Of a stretch of 64,000 bases of DNA, positions 34,855 through 42,883 are shown piece after piece. The stretch spans positions 41,993-105,992 of the forward strand of contig JBJEHD010000077.1 of assembly GCA_051875715.1 (NCBI GenBank). The letters run 5' to 3'. Source of the DNA: DYCT01 sp051875715. Its GTDB lineage: Bacteria > Bacteroidota > Bacteroidia > Bacteroidales > Bacteroidaceae. A program made the translations under genes and the position numbers. Every line of letters starts with the position of its first letter. Within the stretch, counting starts at the first letter, position 1. Below the pieces are notes generated by a model. The model worked only from the letters and a program-made list of their open reading frames with translations, made no database searches and was not told the DNA's origin.

Positions 34855-34950
34855 CGCCAGTACCACTGCTGTCACGAGTACCCGATACTGCAGTACCGAG
34901 TACGCGGTACTGCAGTATCGGGCGTGCGGCAACGAAAGTGGTACTGGGCG
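34855..34950. repeat. nested inverted repeat rich in GTAC
   Basis: Inner arms 34881-34898 and 34905-34922 are perfect 18-bp complements around a 6-nt loop, each containing CTGCAG. Outer arms 34855-34867 and 34937-34950 (CGCCAGTACCACT and its complement with one extra G) pair again outside, giving a cruciform or hairpin of about 95 bp. No T-run follows on either strand. Confidence 0.85.
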
Positions 34951-35196
34951 CTTCTTCCTCTTCTTATAACGATGAGCCTTTGGGAAAAGATATGAATGCA
35001 TTGCGAAGCGGAGCGGATTATCGTGTGAGGGCGCGTTTGGCGGAAGGGGAAAGATTTTTCATTCTCAATCTTGCAATGTCCCCGCGAAAAATAATCTTTC
35101 CCGCAGTAGGGGATGTGGCGGAAAGTGACTACATTCGTCCCCCCCCCGACGAATCGGGAAGAAGTTTGTATCATATATAATAAGGAGAAGAAAAGG

Positions 35197-35829
35197 ATGA
35201 AGACAGACAAGAAGGCGTGCCGCGAGGAATTCGTGGCGTTGCTCCGCGAGACGGGGCGCGAAGGAGTGGACGACGTGATAAGCGACCTGGACGAACAGGG
35301 CTTTTTTGACGCACCGGCATCGGCCGGACACCACCTGAACGTGGAGGGCGGACTGGCGAAGCACTCGCTGAACACCTGCAAGGCCGCCCTGGCCGTGTGG
35401 GAGGGCATGAAGGCCTTGGACGAAAGCGTGGCCCGCGAGGTGCCCAGGCAGAGCGTCGTCATAGCCAGCCTGCTGCACGACGTGTGCAAGACGGACATCT
35501 ACGTGCGCTCGGTGAAGAAACGGAAAAACGCGCTGGGCGGATGGGAAGACGTGGAGGGATACAGGGTGACCTACCGGAATTTCCCCTTCGGACACGGCGA
35601 GAAATCGGTGGTGATGCTGCTGTGCAGCGGACTGGAACTGACCGACGCCGAGATGATGGCCATACGATGGCACATGGGGGCCTGGGGCATCAACATGAAC
35701 AGCTACGAAGACCAGCGATGCTACGACACGTCGCGGATGCTCTATCCGCTGGTGGCCATCGTGCAAGCGGCCGACGGACTGGCGGCCAGCGTCTTGGAAC
35801 GCACGGGGGAGGAGACGGACGAACTCTGA
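35197..35829 (+). CDS. HD-domain hydrolase-like protein
   Basis: 210 residues. HHLNVEGGLAKHSLNTCKAA, ASLLHDVCKTDIY (the HD dyad), HGEKSVVMLL and IRWHMG give the H...HD...H...H spacing of HD-superfamily metal-dependent phosphohydrolases. The final helix (YPLVAIVQAADGLAASVLER) carries the last Asp. GAGAAG-type purine bases precede the ATG at 35197; an 84-nt upstream extension crosses the C9 run and is rejected. Substrate unknown (nucleotide or RNA end). It precedes aspS with its own intergenic promoter between them. G+C returns to the core value here. Confidence 0.85.
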   Translation: MKTDKKACREEFVALLRETGREGVDDVISDLDEQGFFDAPASAGHHLNVEGGLAKHSLNTCKAALAVWEGMKALDESVAREVPRQSVVIASLLHDVCKTDIYVRSVKKRKNALGGWEDVEGYRVTYRNFPFGHGEKSVVMLLCSGLELTDAEMMAIRWHMGAWGINMNSYEDQRCYDTSRMLYPLVAIVQAADGLAASVLERTGEETDEL

Positions 35830-35874
35830 CGAAAGAAAACGGGCCGCGGCGCGACGGGGAATGATTTTTTTACG

Positions 35875-35882
35875 TACTTTTG
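35875..35882 (+). promoter_or_regulatory. -7 element of the aspS promoter
   Basis: TACTTTTG, 34 nt before the aspS ATG; the -33 box is not clear. Confidence 0.5.
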
Positions 35883-35916
35883 CGCCAATGGATAAAATTT
35901 AATACTTATCAGACTT

Positions 35917-37680
35917 ATGTACAGAACGCATACGTGTGGAGAACTGAGACTCTCCGATGCAGGAAAGAAGGTGACGCTGGCCGGATGGGTGCAGCGCACG
36001 CGAAAAATGGGCGGCATGACCTTTGTGGACCTGCGCGACCGCTACGGCATCACGCAGTTGGTGTTCAACGAGGAGGTGAACGCCGACCTGTGCGAGCGGG
36101 CCAACAAACTGGGCCGCGAATTCGTTGTCCAAATCGTCGGCAACGTGAGCGAACGCTCGAACAAGAACAAGAACCTGCCTACGGGTGAGGTGGAAATCGT
36201 GGTGGAAGAACTGAACGTGCTGAACGCTGCCCTGACCCCTCCCTTCACCATCGAAGACAATACGGACGGAGGTGACGACCTCCGCATGAAATACCGCTAT
36301 CTGGACCTCCGGCGCGCCGCCGTGCGCAAGAACCTGGAACTGCGCCACAAAATGACCATCGAGGTGCGCAAGTACCTGGACGAGCAGGGCTTCATCGAGG
36401 TGGAAACGCCCGTCTTGATCGGGTCGACCCCCGAGGGTGCGCGAGACTTCGTGGTGCCTTCGCGCATGAATCCGGGACATTTCTACGCGCTGCCGCAGTC
36501 GCCCCAGACGCTGAAGCAATTGCTGATGGTGTCGGGATTCGACCGCTACTTCCAGATAGCCAAATGCTTCCGCGACGAAGACCTGCGGGCCGACCGGCAA
36601 CCGGAGTTTACGCAAATCGACTGCGAAATGAGTTTTGTGGAGCAAGACGACGTCATCAACCTGTTCGAGGGCATGGCCAAGTACTTGTTCAAGACCTTGC
36701 GCGGGGTGGAACTGACCGAACCGTTCCAGCGGATGCCGTGGGCCGAGGCCATGAAGCGGTACGGCAGCGACAAGCCGGACCTGCGTTTCGGCATGGAATT
36801 CGTGGAACTGATGGATGTGCTGAAGGGATACGGTTTCTCGGTGTTCGACCAGGCCGCCTACATCGGCGGCATCTGTGCCAAGGGGGCGGCTTCGTACACG
36901 CGCAAGCAGCTGGATGCGCTGACCGACTTTGTGAAACGTCCGCAAATCGGTGCCAAGGGACTGGTGTACGCCCGCGTAGAAGCCGACGGACACGTGAAGT
37001 CGAGCGTGGACAAATTCTATACGCAGGAGGTGCTGCAGCAGATGAAGGAGGCTTTCGGGGCCGAACCCGGCGACCTCATCCTGATACTCAGTGGCGACGA
37101 TGCCATGCGCACGCGGAAACAACTTTGCGAACTCCGCCTCGAGATGGGCAACCAGTTGGGCCTGCGAGACAAGAACCAGTTCGCCTGCCTGTGGGTGGTG
37201 GACTTCCCCATGTTCGAATGGAGCGAGGAGGAAGGACGCCTGATGGCCATGCACCATCCGTTCACCCATCCGAAGGAGGAGGACATCCCCTTGCTGGACA
37301 CCAATCCGGCCGCCGTACGCGCCGATGCGTACGACATGGTGGTGAACGGTGTCGAGGTGGGCGGCGGCTCCATCCGTATCCACGACTCGGCCTTGCAGGC
37401 CAAGATGTTCGAAATCCTGGGCTTCACGCCCGAAAAGGCGCAGGAGCAGTTCGGCTTCTTGATGAACGCCTTCAAGTTCGGCGCACCCCCTCACGGTGGT
37501 CTGGCCTACGGACTGGACCGCTGGGTGTCGTTGCTGGCCGGACTCGACTCGATACGCGACTGCATCGCCTTCCCGAAGAACAACGCCGGACGCGACGTCA
37601 TGCTGGACGCCCCCGGACGGTTGGACCAGAAGCAACTGGACGAACTCTGCCTGGCGATTGACCAGAAGGCGAACGAATGA
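35917..37680 (+). CDS. aspS: aspartate--tRNA ligase
   Basis: 587 residues, full length for a bacterial AspRS. An N-terminal OB-fold anticodon-binding domain (VTLAGWVQRTRKMGGMTFVD) is followed by class II catalytic motifs: motif 1 near FIEVETPVL, the loop GARDFVVPSR, motif 2 FRDEDLRADRQPEFTQID, and motif 3 at GLAYGLDRWV. The bacterial GAD insertion domain lies between. It charges tRNA-Asp in the cytoplasm. Its stop overlaps the start of the GtrA gene by 4 nt. Confidence 0.97.
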   Translation: MYRTHTCGELRLSDAGKKVTLAGWVQRTRKMGGMTFVDLRDRYGITQLVFNEEVNADLCERANKLGREFVVQIVGNVSERSNKNKNLPTGEVEIVVEELNVLNAALTPPFTIEDNTDGGDDLRMKYRYLDLRRAAVRKNLELRHKMTIEVRKYLDEQGFIEVETPVLIGSTPEGARDFVVPSRMNPGHFYALPQSPQTLKQLLMVSGFDRYFQIAKCFRDEDLRADRQPEFTQIDCEMSFVEQDDVINLFEGMAKYLFKTLRGVELTEPFQRMPWAEAMKRYGSDKPDLRFGMEFVELMDVLKGYGFSVFDQAAYIGGICAKGAASYTRKQLDALTDFVKRPQIGAKGLVYARVEADGHVKSSVDKFYTQEVLQQMKEAFGAEPGDLILILSGDDAMRTRKQLCELRLEMGNQLGLRDKNQFACLWVVDFPMFEWSEEEGRLMAMHHPFTHPKEEDIPLLDTNPAAVRADAYDMVVNGVEVGGGSIRIHDSALQAKMFEILGFTPEKAQEQFGFLMNAFKFGAPPHGGLAYGLDRWVSLLAGLDSIRDCIAFPKNNAGRDVMLDAPGRLDQKQLDELCLAIDQKANE

Positions 37681-38084
37681 CACGCCGGAAGAGGAACATA
37701 CAGATGATCAGGTTCGTGGTGGTGGGATGTTCGAATGCCATCATCACGTATCTGGTCTACGTCATGATGCGCCGATGGCTGCACTGCACGGAGAGCCTGT
37801 CCAACGGGGTGGGCTACGTGGCCGCCTTGGTCAACAATTTCGTATGCAGCAAGTGGTGGGTGTTCGAGTCGCGGACGGCCAGATGGGGACACGAGGTGGG
37901 TTTCTTCATCGTCGCCTTCCTGCTGGCGTATGGCTGCCAGTACGTGTTCTTCAAGACGCTTGTGTTTTCGGCTTGCGTCAACGAATATTTGGCCCAGTTC
38001 TTGGGCCTGTTCGTGTATGGAGCCGTCAACTACATGATGAACAAACGCATTACGTTTCGAAACAATAATGCCTGCTTTTTTTGA
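37677..38084 (+). CDS. GtrA-family membrane protein
   Basis: 135 residues with four predicted membrane helices. IRFVVVGCSNAIITYLVYVM, GVGYVAALVNNFVCSKWWVF, then two further helices and the closing NYMMNKRITF are typical of GtrA/PF04138 proteins, thought to help move undecaprenyl-linked sugars in cell-surface polysaccharide modification. It is translationally coupled to aspS (ATGA overlap), which is probably a genomic convenience rather than a functional link. Confidence 0.9.
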   Translation: MTRRKRNIQMIRFVVVGCSNAIITYLVYVMMRRWLHCTESLSNGVGYVAALVNNFVCSKWWVFESRTARWGHEVGFFIVAFLLAYGCQYVFFKTLVFSACVNEYLAQFLGLFVYGAVNYMMNKRITFRNNNACFF

Positions 38085-38155
38085 CGTGCGTCAAGAAAAC
38101 GGGCGACATGCTATCTTTATGGATTGAAAACTTGCCTGATTGGAGACTTTGTGCA

Positions 38156-38163
38156 TATCTTTG
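38156..38163 (+). promoter_or_regulatory. orphan -7 element
   Basis: TATCTTTG with only a degenerate -33 (CTTG at 38131-38134). No gene follows within 430 nt, so it would drive a non-coding transcript if active. Confidence 0.35.
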
Positions 38164-38363
38164 CATCGTGAATGATACAGAAAGTCACAGAGTAAAAACA
38201 TAGAAGGTAAGTAAATAGGTAAAAAGATTGTTTGCGCCAAGAATGGTGTCCGCCGGGGTTCGCTCCATGGCGGTGAGGCGCAGGGTGGTAGGGAGGCCGT
38301 GATGGTCGAACTCCACCGCCATTCAGGAAAACAAAAGTAAATCAACGCGACCATTCTGAAGCA

Positions 38364-38404
38364 CCTTTGAGGCTGCGCCAAAACATTCAGTTTTGACACA
38401 GCCT
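38364..38404. repeat. 41-bp hairpin repeat, copy 1
   Basis: Identical over 41 bp to the reverse complement of 44792-44832. Each copy can fold on itself (AGGCTG / CAGCCT ends and CAAAAC / GTTTTG centre, with G-T pairs). Here it is followed by TTGTTGTTTTCTG, which could act as a weak terminator on the plus strand. Confidence 0.85.
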
Positions 38405-38538
38405 TTGTTGTTTTCTGTGCTTGCCCATGGGCGATGGGTGATTCTTTCCACCTGGGTCTTCTGGTGATAATTTATTATTTGAGGACGGGTGTTTTCTTTC
38501 AAATACTCATGTCGGAGGGGAAATAATTCGTCAGATTG

Positions 38539-38569
38539 TTTGGATAATACAAAAGAACGTGTACCTTTG
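38539..38569 (+). promoter_or_regulatory. promoter of the ilv leader and operon
   Basis: TTTG at 38539-38542, exactly 19 nt, then TACCTTTG at 38562-38569. Transcription should begin a few bases downstream, about 25 nt before the leader-peptide ATG. Confidence 0.85.
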
Positions 38570-38599
38570 CAGCATCAAATCAAAACCAAACGAGAGATT

Positions 38600-38692
38600 A
38601 TGAACGTGAACTCATCCCGAATTCTGGTGGTCCTGTGCCTCGTCGTCGTGATTTTTGGTTGCGTCGTGGGAAAGGCCGTGTGGATGGGTTGA
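38600..38692 (+). CDS. ilv operon leader peptide
   Basis: 30 residues, MNVNSSRILVVLCLVVVIFG then CVVGKAVWMG. Fourteen of 30 are branched-chain residues: 9 Val, 3 Leu and 2 Ile, concentrated between codons 8 and 23. The GAGAG purine run just upstream of the ATG can serve as a ribosome-binding site. It lies between a consensus promoter and an intrinsic terminator directly upstream of ilvD, the layout of the enterobacterial ilvGMEDA leader. Codons 23-26 (V-G-K-A) overlap the antiterminator arm 38668-38676, so a ribosome stalled earlier leaves that arm free. It could alternatively be a small membrane peptide, but position and composition favour an attenuation leader. Confidence 0.82.
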   Translation: MNVNSSRILVVLCLVVVIFGCVVGKAVWMG

Positions 38693-38729
38693 AACGCATA
38701 CATGGACAAACAAAAAGAAAGCCTTTCTC
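38668..38729 (+). promoter_or_regulatory. predicted antiterminator pairing of the ilv attenuator
   Basis: GGGAAAGGC at 38668-38676, inside the leader ORF, can pair with GCCTTTCTC at 38721-38729 over 9 positions with one G-T pair. The second segment is also the 5' arm of the terminator, so the two structures exclude each other. Confidence 0.65.
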
Positions 38730-38752
38730 ACGAAAATGAGAGGGGCTTTTTT
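38718..38752 (+). terminator. attenuator terminator upstream of ilvD
   Basis: A 13-bp stem (38718-38730 with 38737-38749, two G-T pairs), loop CGAAAA, ending in six T (38747-38752). It is 26 nt after the leader-peptide stop and 20 nt before the ilvD ATG. Confidence 0.85.
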
Positions 38753-38772
38753 ATGAAAAGAAAGGCAGGGAG

Positions 38773-40572
38773 ATGAAACATCAACTGAGAAGTGCGTTCA
38801 GCACACAAGGACGCCGGATGGCGGGGGCAAGGGCCCTTTGGGCGGCAAACGGCATGAAACGGGAGCAACTGGGCAAGCCCGTGATAGCGATTGTCAACTC
38901 GTTCACACAGTTTGTGCCCGGGCATATGCATCTGCACGAAATCGGACAGCAGGTGAAGGCCGTGATTGAGCAGGAGGGGTGCTTTGCAGCCGAGTTCAAT
39001 ACCATTGCCATCGACGACGGCATCGCGATGGGGCACGACGGGATGCTCTATTCGCTTCCCTCGCGCGACCTGATTGCCGACAGCGTGGAGTACATGGTCA
39101 ATGCGCACAAGGCCGACGCGATGGTGTGCATCTCCAATTGCGACAAGATTACGCCGGGCATGCTGATGGCCGCCATGAGGCTGAACATCCCGACGGTGTT
39201 CGTGAGCGGCGGACCGATGGAAGCGGGTTCGTGGCAGGGAAGGCAACTGGACCTTATCGACGCCATGGTGCAGTCGGCCGACAGTTCGCTTCCCGACGAG
39301 GCCGTGGCGGCCGTAGAACAACACGCTTGCCCTACGTGCGGCTGCTGTTCGGGCATGTTCACCGCCAACTCGATGAACTGCCTCAACGAAGCCATCGGGC
39401 TGGCCTTGCCCGGGAACGGTACCATCGTGGCCACGCATGAAAACCGGCGACGCCTGTTCGAGGAGGCCGGACGCCTCATCGTGCGCAACGCATACCGCTA
39501 CTATGAAGAGGGAGACGAGAGCGTGTTGCCGCGCAGCATCGCCACCCGTCAGGCTTTCTTGAACGCCATGGCCCTCGACATCGCCATGGGAGGCTCGACC
39601 AACACGGTACTCCATCTGCTGGCCATCGCCCGCGAGGCGGGGGTGGACTTCGGCATGGACGACATCGACCGCCTTTCGCGCCGGTGCCCCTGCTTGTGCA
39701 AAGTGGCCCCGAACACGCAGCGCTACCACGTGCAGGACGTGAACCGCGCCGGAGGGGTGATGGCCATTCTGGACGAACTGGCCAAGGCCGGACTGGTGGA
39801 CACGCAGGTGCGCCGAGTGGACGGGCTGAGTCTGGGCGAAGCCTTGGAGCAATTCGGCATCACCCGTCCGACGGTGTGCGAGGAAGCCGTGCGGCGCTAC
39901 AAAAGTGCGTCGGGCGGACGCTTCAACCTGACGTTGGGATCGCAGAACGCAGCATACGAAGAACTGGATACCGACCGCCGGGCGGGATGCATCCGCGACG
40001 TGGCCCACGCCTATACGCAGGACGGCGGGCTGGCCGTGCTGAAAGGAAACATCGCGCAAGACGGATGTGTGGTAAAGACGGCCGGCGTGGACGAAAGCAT
40101 CTGGCATTTCGAAGGACCCGCCCGTGTGTTCGACTCGCAGGAAGCCGCCTGCCAGGCCATCCTGGACGGAACGGTGGTGAGTGGCGACGTGGTGGTCATC
40201 ACGCACGAAGGACCGAAGGGCGGACCGGGCATGCAGGAGATGTTGTATCCCACCTCGTACCTGAAGTCGCGCCATCTGGGCAAGGAGTGTGCGCTGATTA
40301 CCGACGGACGCTTCAGCGGCGGCACGTCGGGACTGAGCATCGGACACATCTCGCCCGAGGCGGCAGCCGGAGGAAACATCGGCAAACTGCGGGATGGCGA
40401 CCGCATCGAGATAGACATCCCCTCGCGGACCATCCGCGTGTTGCTGACCGACGAGGAACTGGCCGCACGCCCCATGACGCCGATGAAGCGTGAACGAATC
40501 GTGTCGAAAAGCCTGCAGGCGTACGCCTCGATGGTGAGCTCGGCAGACAAAGGGGCGGTGCGCCTGTTGTAG
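38773..40572 (+). CDS. ilvD: dihydroxy-acid dehydratase
   Basis: 599 residues. Iron-sulfur enzyme of valine, isoleucine and leucine synthesis, dehydrating dihydroxy-acids to 2-oxo acids. NSFTQFVPGHMHL, TIAIDDGIAMGHDGMLYSLP, SNCDKITPGMLMA, CPTCGCCSGMFTANSMNC (Cys ligands), GGSTNTVLHLLAIA and the C-terminal TDGRFSGGTSGLSIGHISPEA are all present. The ATG at 38773 follows the attenuator terminator, preceded by GGCAGGGAG. First structural gene of ilvD-B-N-TE-C. Confidence 0.96.
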   Translation: MKHQLRSAFSTQGRRMAGARALWAANGMKREQLGKPVIAIVNSFTQFVPGHMHLHEIGQQVKAVIEQEGCFAAEFNTIAIDDGIAMGHDGMLYSLPSRDLIADSVEYMVNAHKADAMVCISNCDKITPGMLMAAMRLNIPTVFVSGGPMEAGSWQGRQLDLIDAMVQSADSSLPDEAVAAVEQHACPTCGCCSGMFTANSMNCLNEAIGLALPGNGTIVATHENRRRLFEEAGRLIVRNAYRYYEEGDESVLPRSIATRQAFLNAMALDIAMGGSTNTVLHLLAIAREAGVDFGMDDIDRLSRRCPCLCKVAPNTQRYHVQDVNRAGGVMAILDELAKAGLVDTQVRRVDGLSLGEALEQFGITRPTVCEEAVRRYKSASGGRFNLTLGSQNAAYEELDTDRRAGCIRDVAHAYTQDGGLAVLKGNIAQDGCVVKTAGVDESIWHFEGPARVFDSQEAACQAILDGTVVSGDVVVITHEGPKGGPGMQEMLYPTSYLKSRHLGKECALITDGRFSGGTSGLSIGHISPEAAAGGNIGKLRDGDRIEIDIPSRTIRVLLTDEELAARPMTPMKRERIVSKSLQAYASMVSSADKGAVRLL

Positions 40573-40625
40573 ACGCGCCGGCAGCAGACAAAATACGTAT
40601 AACAACAAAACAGAGAGAAGAACAC

Positions 40626-42314
40626 ATGCAGACAACAGGAGCAGAAGCATTGATGCTTTCCTTGGAACATCAGGGCGTGAAAACCATCTTCGGCTATCCC
40701 GGAGGATCCATCATGCCGGTCTTTGATGCGCTCTACGACCATCGAGACCGACTGAACCACGTACTCGTCCGGCACGAGCAGGGGGCGACGCACGCCGCGC
40801 AAGGCTTTGCCCGGGTTTCGGGTCGGGTGGGCGTTTGCCTGGTGACCAGCGGCCCCGGAGCCACCAACACCATCACGGGCATCGCCGATGCCATGATAGA
40901 CAGCACACCCATCGTGGTGATAGCCGGGCAGGTGTCGACGGCCATGCTGGGAACGGATGCCTTTCAGGAAGTGGACCTCGTAGGCATCACACAACCGATA
41001 TCGAAATGGAGTTACCAGATACGCCGGGCCGAGGACGTGGCCTGGGCCGTGGCGAGGGCTTTCTTCATCGCCCGGACGGGAAGACCCGGACCGGTGGTGC
41101 TGGACTTTTCGAAAAATGCACAAGTAGAAACCGTCGACTATCAGCCTGCGGAGGTGGACTTCGTACGCAGTTACATGCCCTATGCCGACGTCGAGTCCGA
41201 AGCCGTACAGGCTGCGGCCGACCTGATAAACCAGGCACAACGGCCGTTGGTGCTGGTGGGGCAGGGCGTGGAACTTGGCGGAGCACAGGCCGAACTGAAG
41301 GCTTTCGTGGAGAAAGCCGACCTGCCGGTGGGGTGTACGCTGCTGGGACTCTCGGCCTTGCCCACCGCCCATCCGCTCAACCAGGGGATGCTGGGCATGC
41401 ACGGCAACCTGGCTCCCAACGTGAAGACAAACGAGGCTGACGTGCTGATTGCCGTCGGGATGCGTTTCGACGACCGCGTGACGGGCAAACTGGATACCTA
41501 CGCCCGGCAGGCACGTATCATCCATTTCGACATCGACCCGGCTGAACTGAACAAGAACGTCAAGGCAGACATTGCCGTGCTGGGCGATTGCAAAGAGACC
41601 CTGGCCGCTGTGACCCGGTTGTTGAAACCGGCTTCGCACCGCGAATGGATAGCGGGTTTTGCCGAGCATGCGCAGCTGGAAGAAGAACGGGTCGTCCGGC
41701 ACGAATTGCAGCCCAGCCATGACGAACTGAGCATGGGCGAGGTGGCAAGGGCCGTCAGCGAGGCTACAGACGATGAAGCCGTGCTCGTGACGGACGTGGG
41801 GCAGAACCAGATGCTTTCGGCCCGCTATTTCCGCTACAAACTGCCGCGCAGCATCGTCACCTCGGGCGGACTCGGCACGATGGGCTTCGGCCTGCCTGCC
41901 GCCGTAGGGGCCACTTTCGGACGTCCGGACCGCACGATATGCGTGTTCATGGGCGACGGAGGGTTTCAGATGAACATCCAGGAACTCGGCACCGTCATGG
42001 AGCAGCAGGCACCCGTCAAGATGGTTTTGCTCAACAACAACTATCTGGGCAACGTGCGCCAATGGCAGGCCATGTTCTTCAACCGCCGCTACTCGTTCAC
42101 TCCGATGGTCAATCCCGACTACATGGGCATTGCCAAGGCGTACGGCATCCCCTGCCGGCGCGTGACCCGACGGGACGAACTGGGCGAGGCCATCCGGGAG
42201 ATGCTCGACACCAAGGGCCCCTTCCTGCTGGAGGCTTGTGTGATAGAGGAGGGCAACGTGCTGCCGATGACACCCCCGGGGGGCAGCGTGAACCAAATGT
42301 TGCTGGAATGTTAA
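40626..42314 (+). CDS. ilvB: acetolactate synthase, large (catalytic) subunit
   Basis: 562 residues. ThDP-dependent condensation of pyruvate with pyruvate or 2-oxobutyrate. Seen: FGYPGGSIMPVFDALY and RHEQGATHAAQGFARVSG (with the catalytic Glu), TSGPGATNTITGIADA, the FAD-binding central domain (GMRFDDRVTGKLDTYA), and the ThDP motif GDGGFQMNIQELGT with LNNNYLGNVRQWQ. It is 53 nt after ilvD and 17 nt before the small subunit gene. Probably feedback-inhibited by valine through IlvN. Confidence 0.96.
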   Translation: MQTTGAEALMLSLEHQGVKTIFGYPGGSIMPVFDALYDHRDRLNHVLVRHEQGATHAAQGFARVSGRVGVCLVTSGPGATNTITGIADAMIDSTPIVVIAGQVSTAMLGTDAFQEVDLVGITQPISKWSYQIRRAEDVAWAVARAFFIARTGRPGPVVLDFSKNAQVETVDYQPAEVDFVRSYMPYADVESEAVQAAADLINQAQRPLVLVGQGVELGGAQAELKAFVEKADLPVGCTLLGLSALPTAHPLNQGMLGMHGNLAPNVKTNEADVLIAVGMRFDDRVTGKLDTYARQARIIHFDIDPAELNKNVKADIAVLGDCKETLAAVTRLLKPASHREWIAGFAEHAQLEEERVVRHELQPSHDELSMGEVARAVSEATDDEAVLVTDVGQNQMLSARYFRYKLPRSIVTSGGLGTMGFGLPAAVGATFGRPDRTICVFMGDGGFQMNIQELGTVMEQQAPVKMVLLNNNYLGNVRQWQAMFFNRRYSFTPMVNPDYMGIAKAYGIPCRRVTRRDELGEAIREMLDTKGPFLLEACVIEEGNVLPMTPPGGSVNQMLLEC

Positions 42315-42331
42315 GAGAGGAGGAAACCAAC

Positions 42332-42883
42332 ATGGAAAAGAAACTGTATACGCTTATCGTGCACTCGGAGAACATCGCCGGCTTGCTCAACCAGGTGACG
42401 GCCGTCTTCACACGCAGACAAATCAACATCGAAAGCCTGAACGTGTCGGCCTCGTCGATAGAGGGCATCCATAAGTACACGATAACCGCCTGGACGGATG
42501 CGGACACCATCGAAAAGGTGGCGCGCCAGATTGAGAAGAAAATAGACGTGCTGCAGGCACACTACTTTACCGACGACGAGATTTATTTCCACGAAATCGC
42601 ACTCTACAAACTGGCGACCCCTGAACTGCAGGCCGCCCCGGAAGTGTCGCGCATCATCCGGCGATACAACGGACGCATCGTGGAGGTGAATCCGGTGTTC
42701 TCCATTATGGAGAAGAACGGTTTGAGCGAAGACATCACGGCGCTCTATCGCGAATTGCAGGCATACGGATGCGTATTGCAGTTTGTGCGATCGGGGCGTG
42801 TGGCCATCACGACCAGTTGTTTCGAACGGGTCAACGAATATCTCGCTTATCGCGAGGAACGCTATAAAAAGGAAAAAAGATGA
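42332..42883 (+). CDS. ilvN: acetolactate synthase, small (regulatory) subunit
   Basis: 183 residues. The N-terminal ACT domain (YTLIVHSENIAGLLNQVTAV, NIESLNVSASSIEGIHKYTI) binds the end-product amino acid. A C-terminal domain follows (ELQAAPEVSRIIRRYNGRIV, SGRVAITTSC). It regulates and activates IlvB. The ATG at 42332 comes after AGAGAGGAGGAAAC, a good ribosome-binding site. The longer open frame to the left is ilvB in another frame. Its stop overlaps the thioesterase start by 4 nt. Confidence 0.95.
   Translation: MEKKLYTLIVHSENIAGLLNQVTAVFTRRQINIESLNVSASSIEGIHKYTITAWTDADTIEKVARQIEKKIDVLQAHYFTDDEIYFHEIALYKLATPELQAAPEVSRIIRRYNGRIVEVNPVFSIMEKNGLSEDITALYRELQAYGCVLQFVRSGRVAITTSCFERVNEYLAYREERYKKEKR

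Larger units (their letters stand above)
34536..35196. other. intergenic region at the right edge of the island
   Basis: 661 bases. It holds the promoter of the RhuM-Fic operon (34703-34734), a large compound palindrome (34855-34950), a run of nine C flanked by a short inverted repeat (GTC-C9-GAC, around 35146-35164), and a purine-rich ribosome-binding region before the HD gene. Reading frames at 34591-35001 and 34743-35180 run through these elements and are not supported. Confidence 0.65.
38085..38599. other. intergenic region upstream of the ilv leader
   Basis: About 515 bases with no protein-coding gene. Contents from left to right: a promoter-like element (38156-38163), a stem with arms 38267-38275 and 38314-38322, a 41-bp hairpin repeat (38364-38404) followed by a T-rich stretch, and the ilv leader promoter (38539-38569). 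The first three could form a small RNA gene. Confidence 0.55.

Noticed and set aside
34743..35180. 145-codon frame through the palindrome region
   Set aside because: It crosses the large inverted repeat and the C9 run and has no homology-like features.
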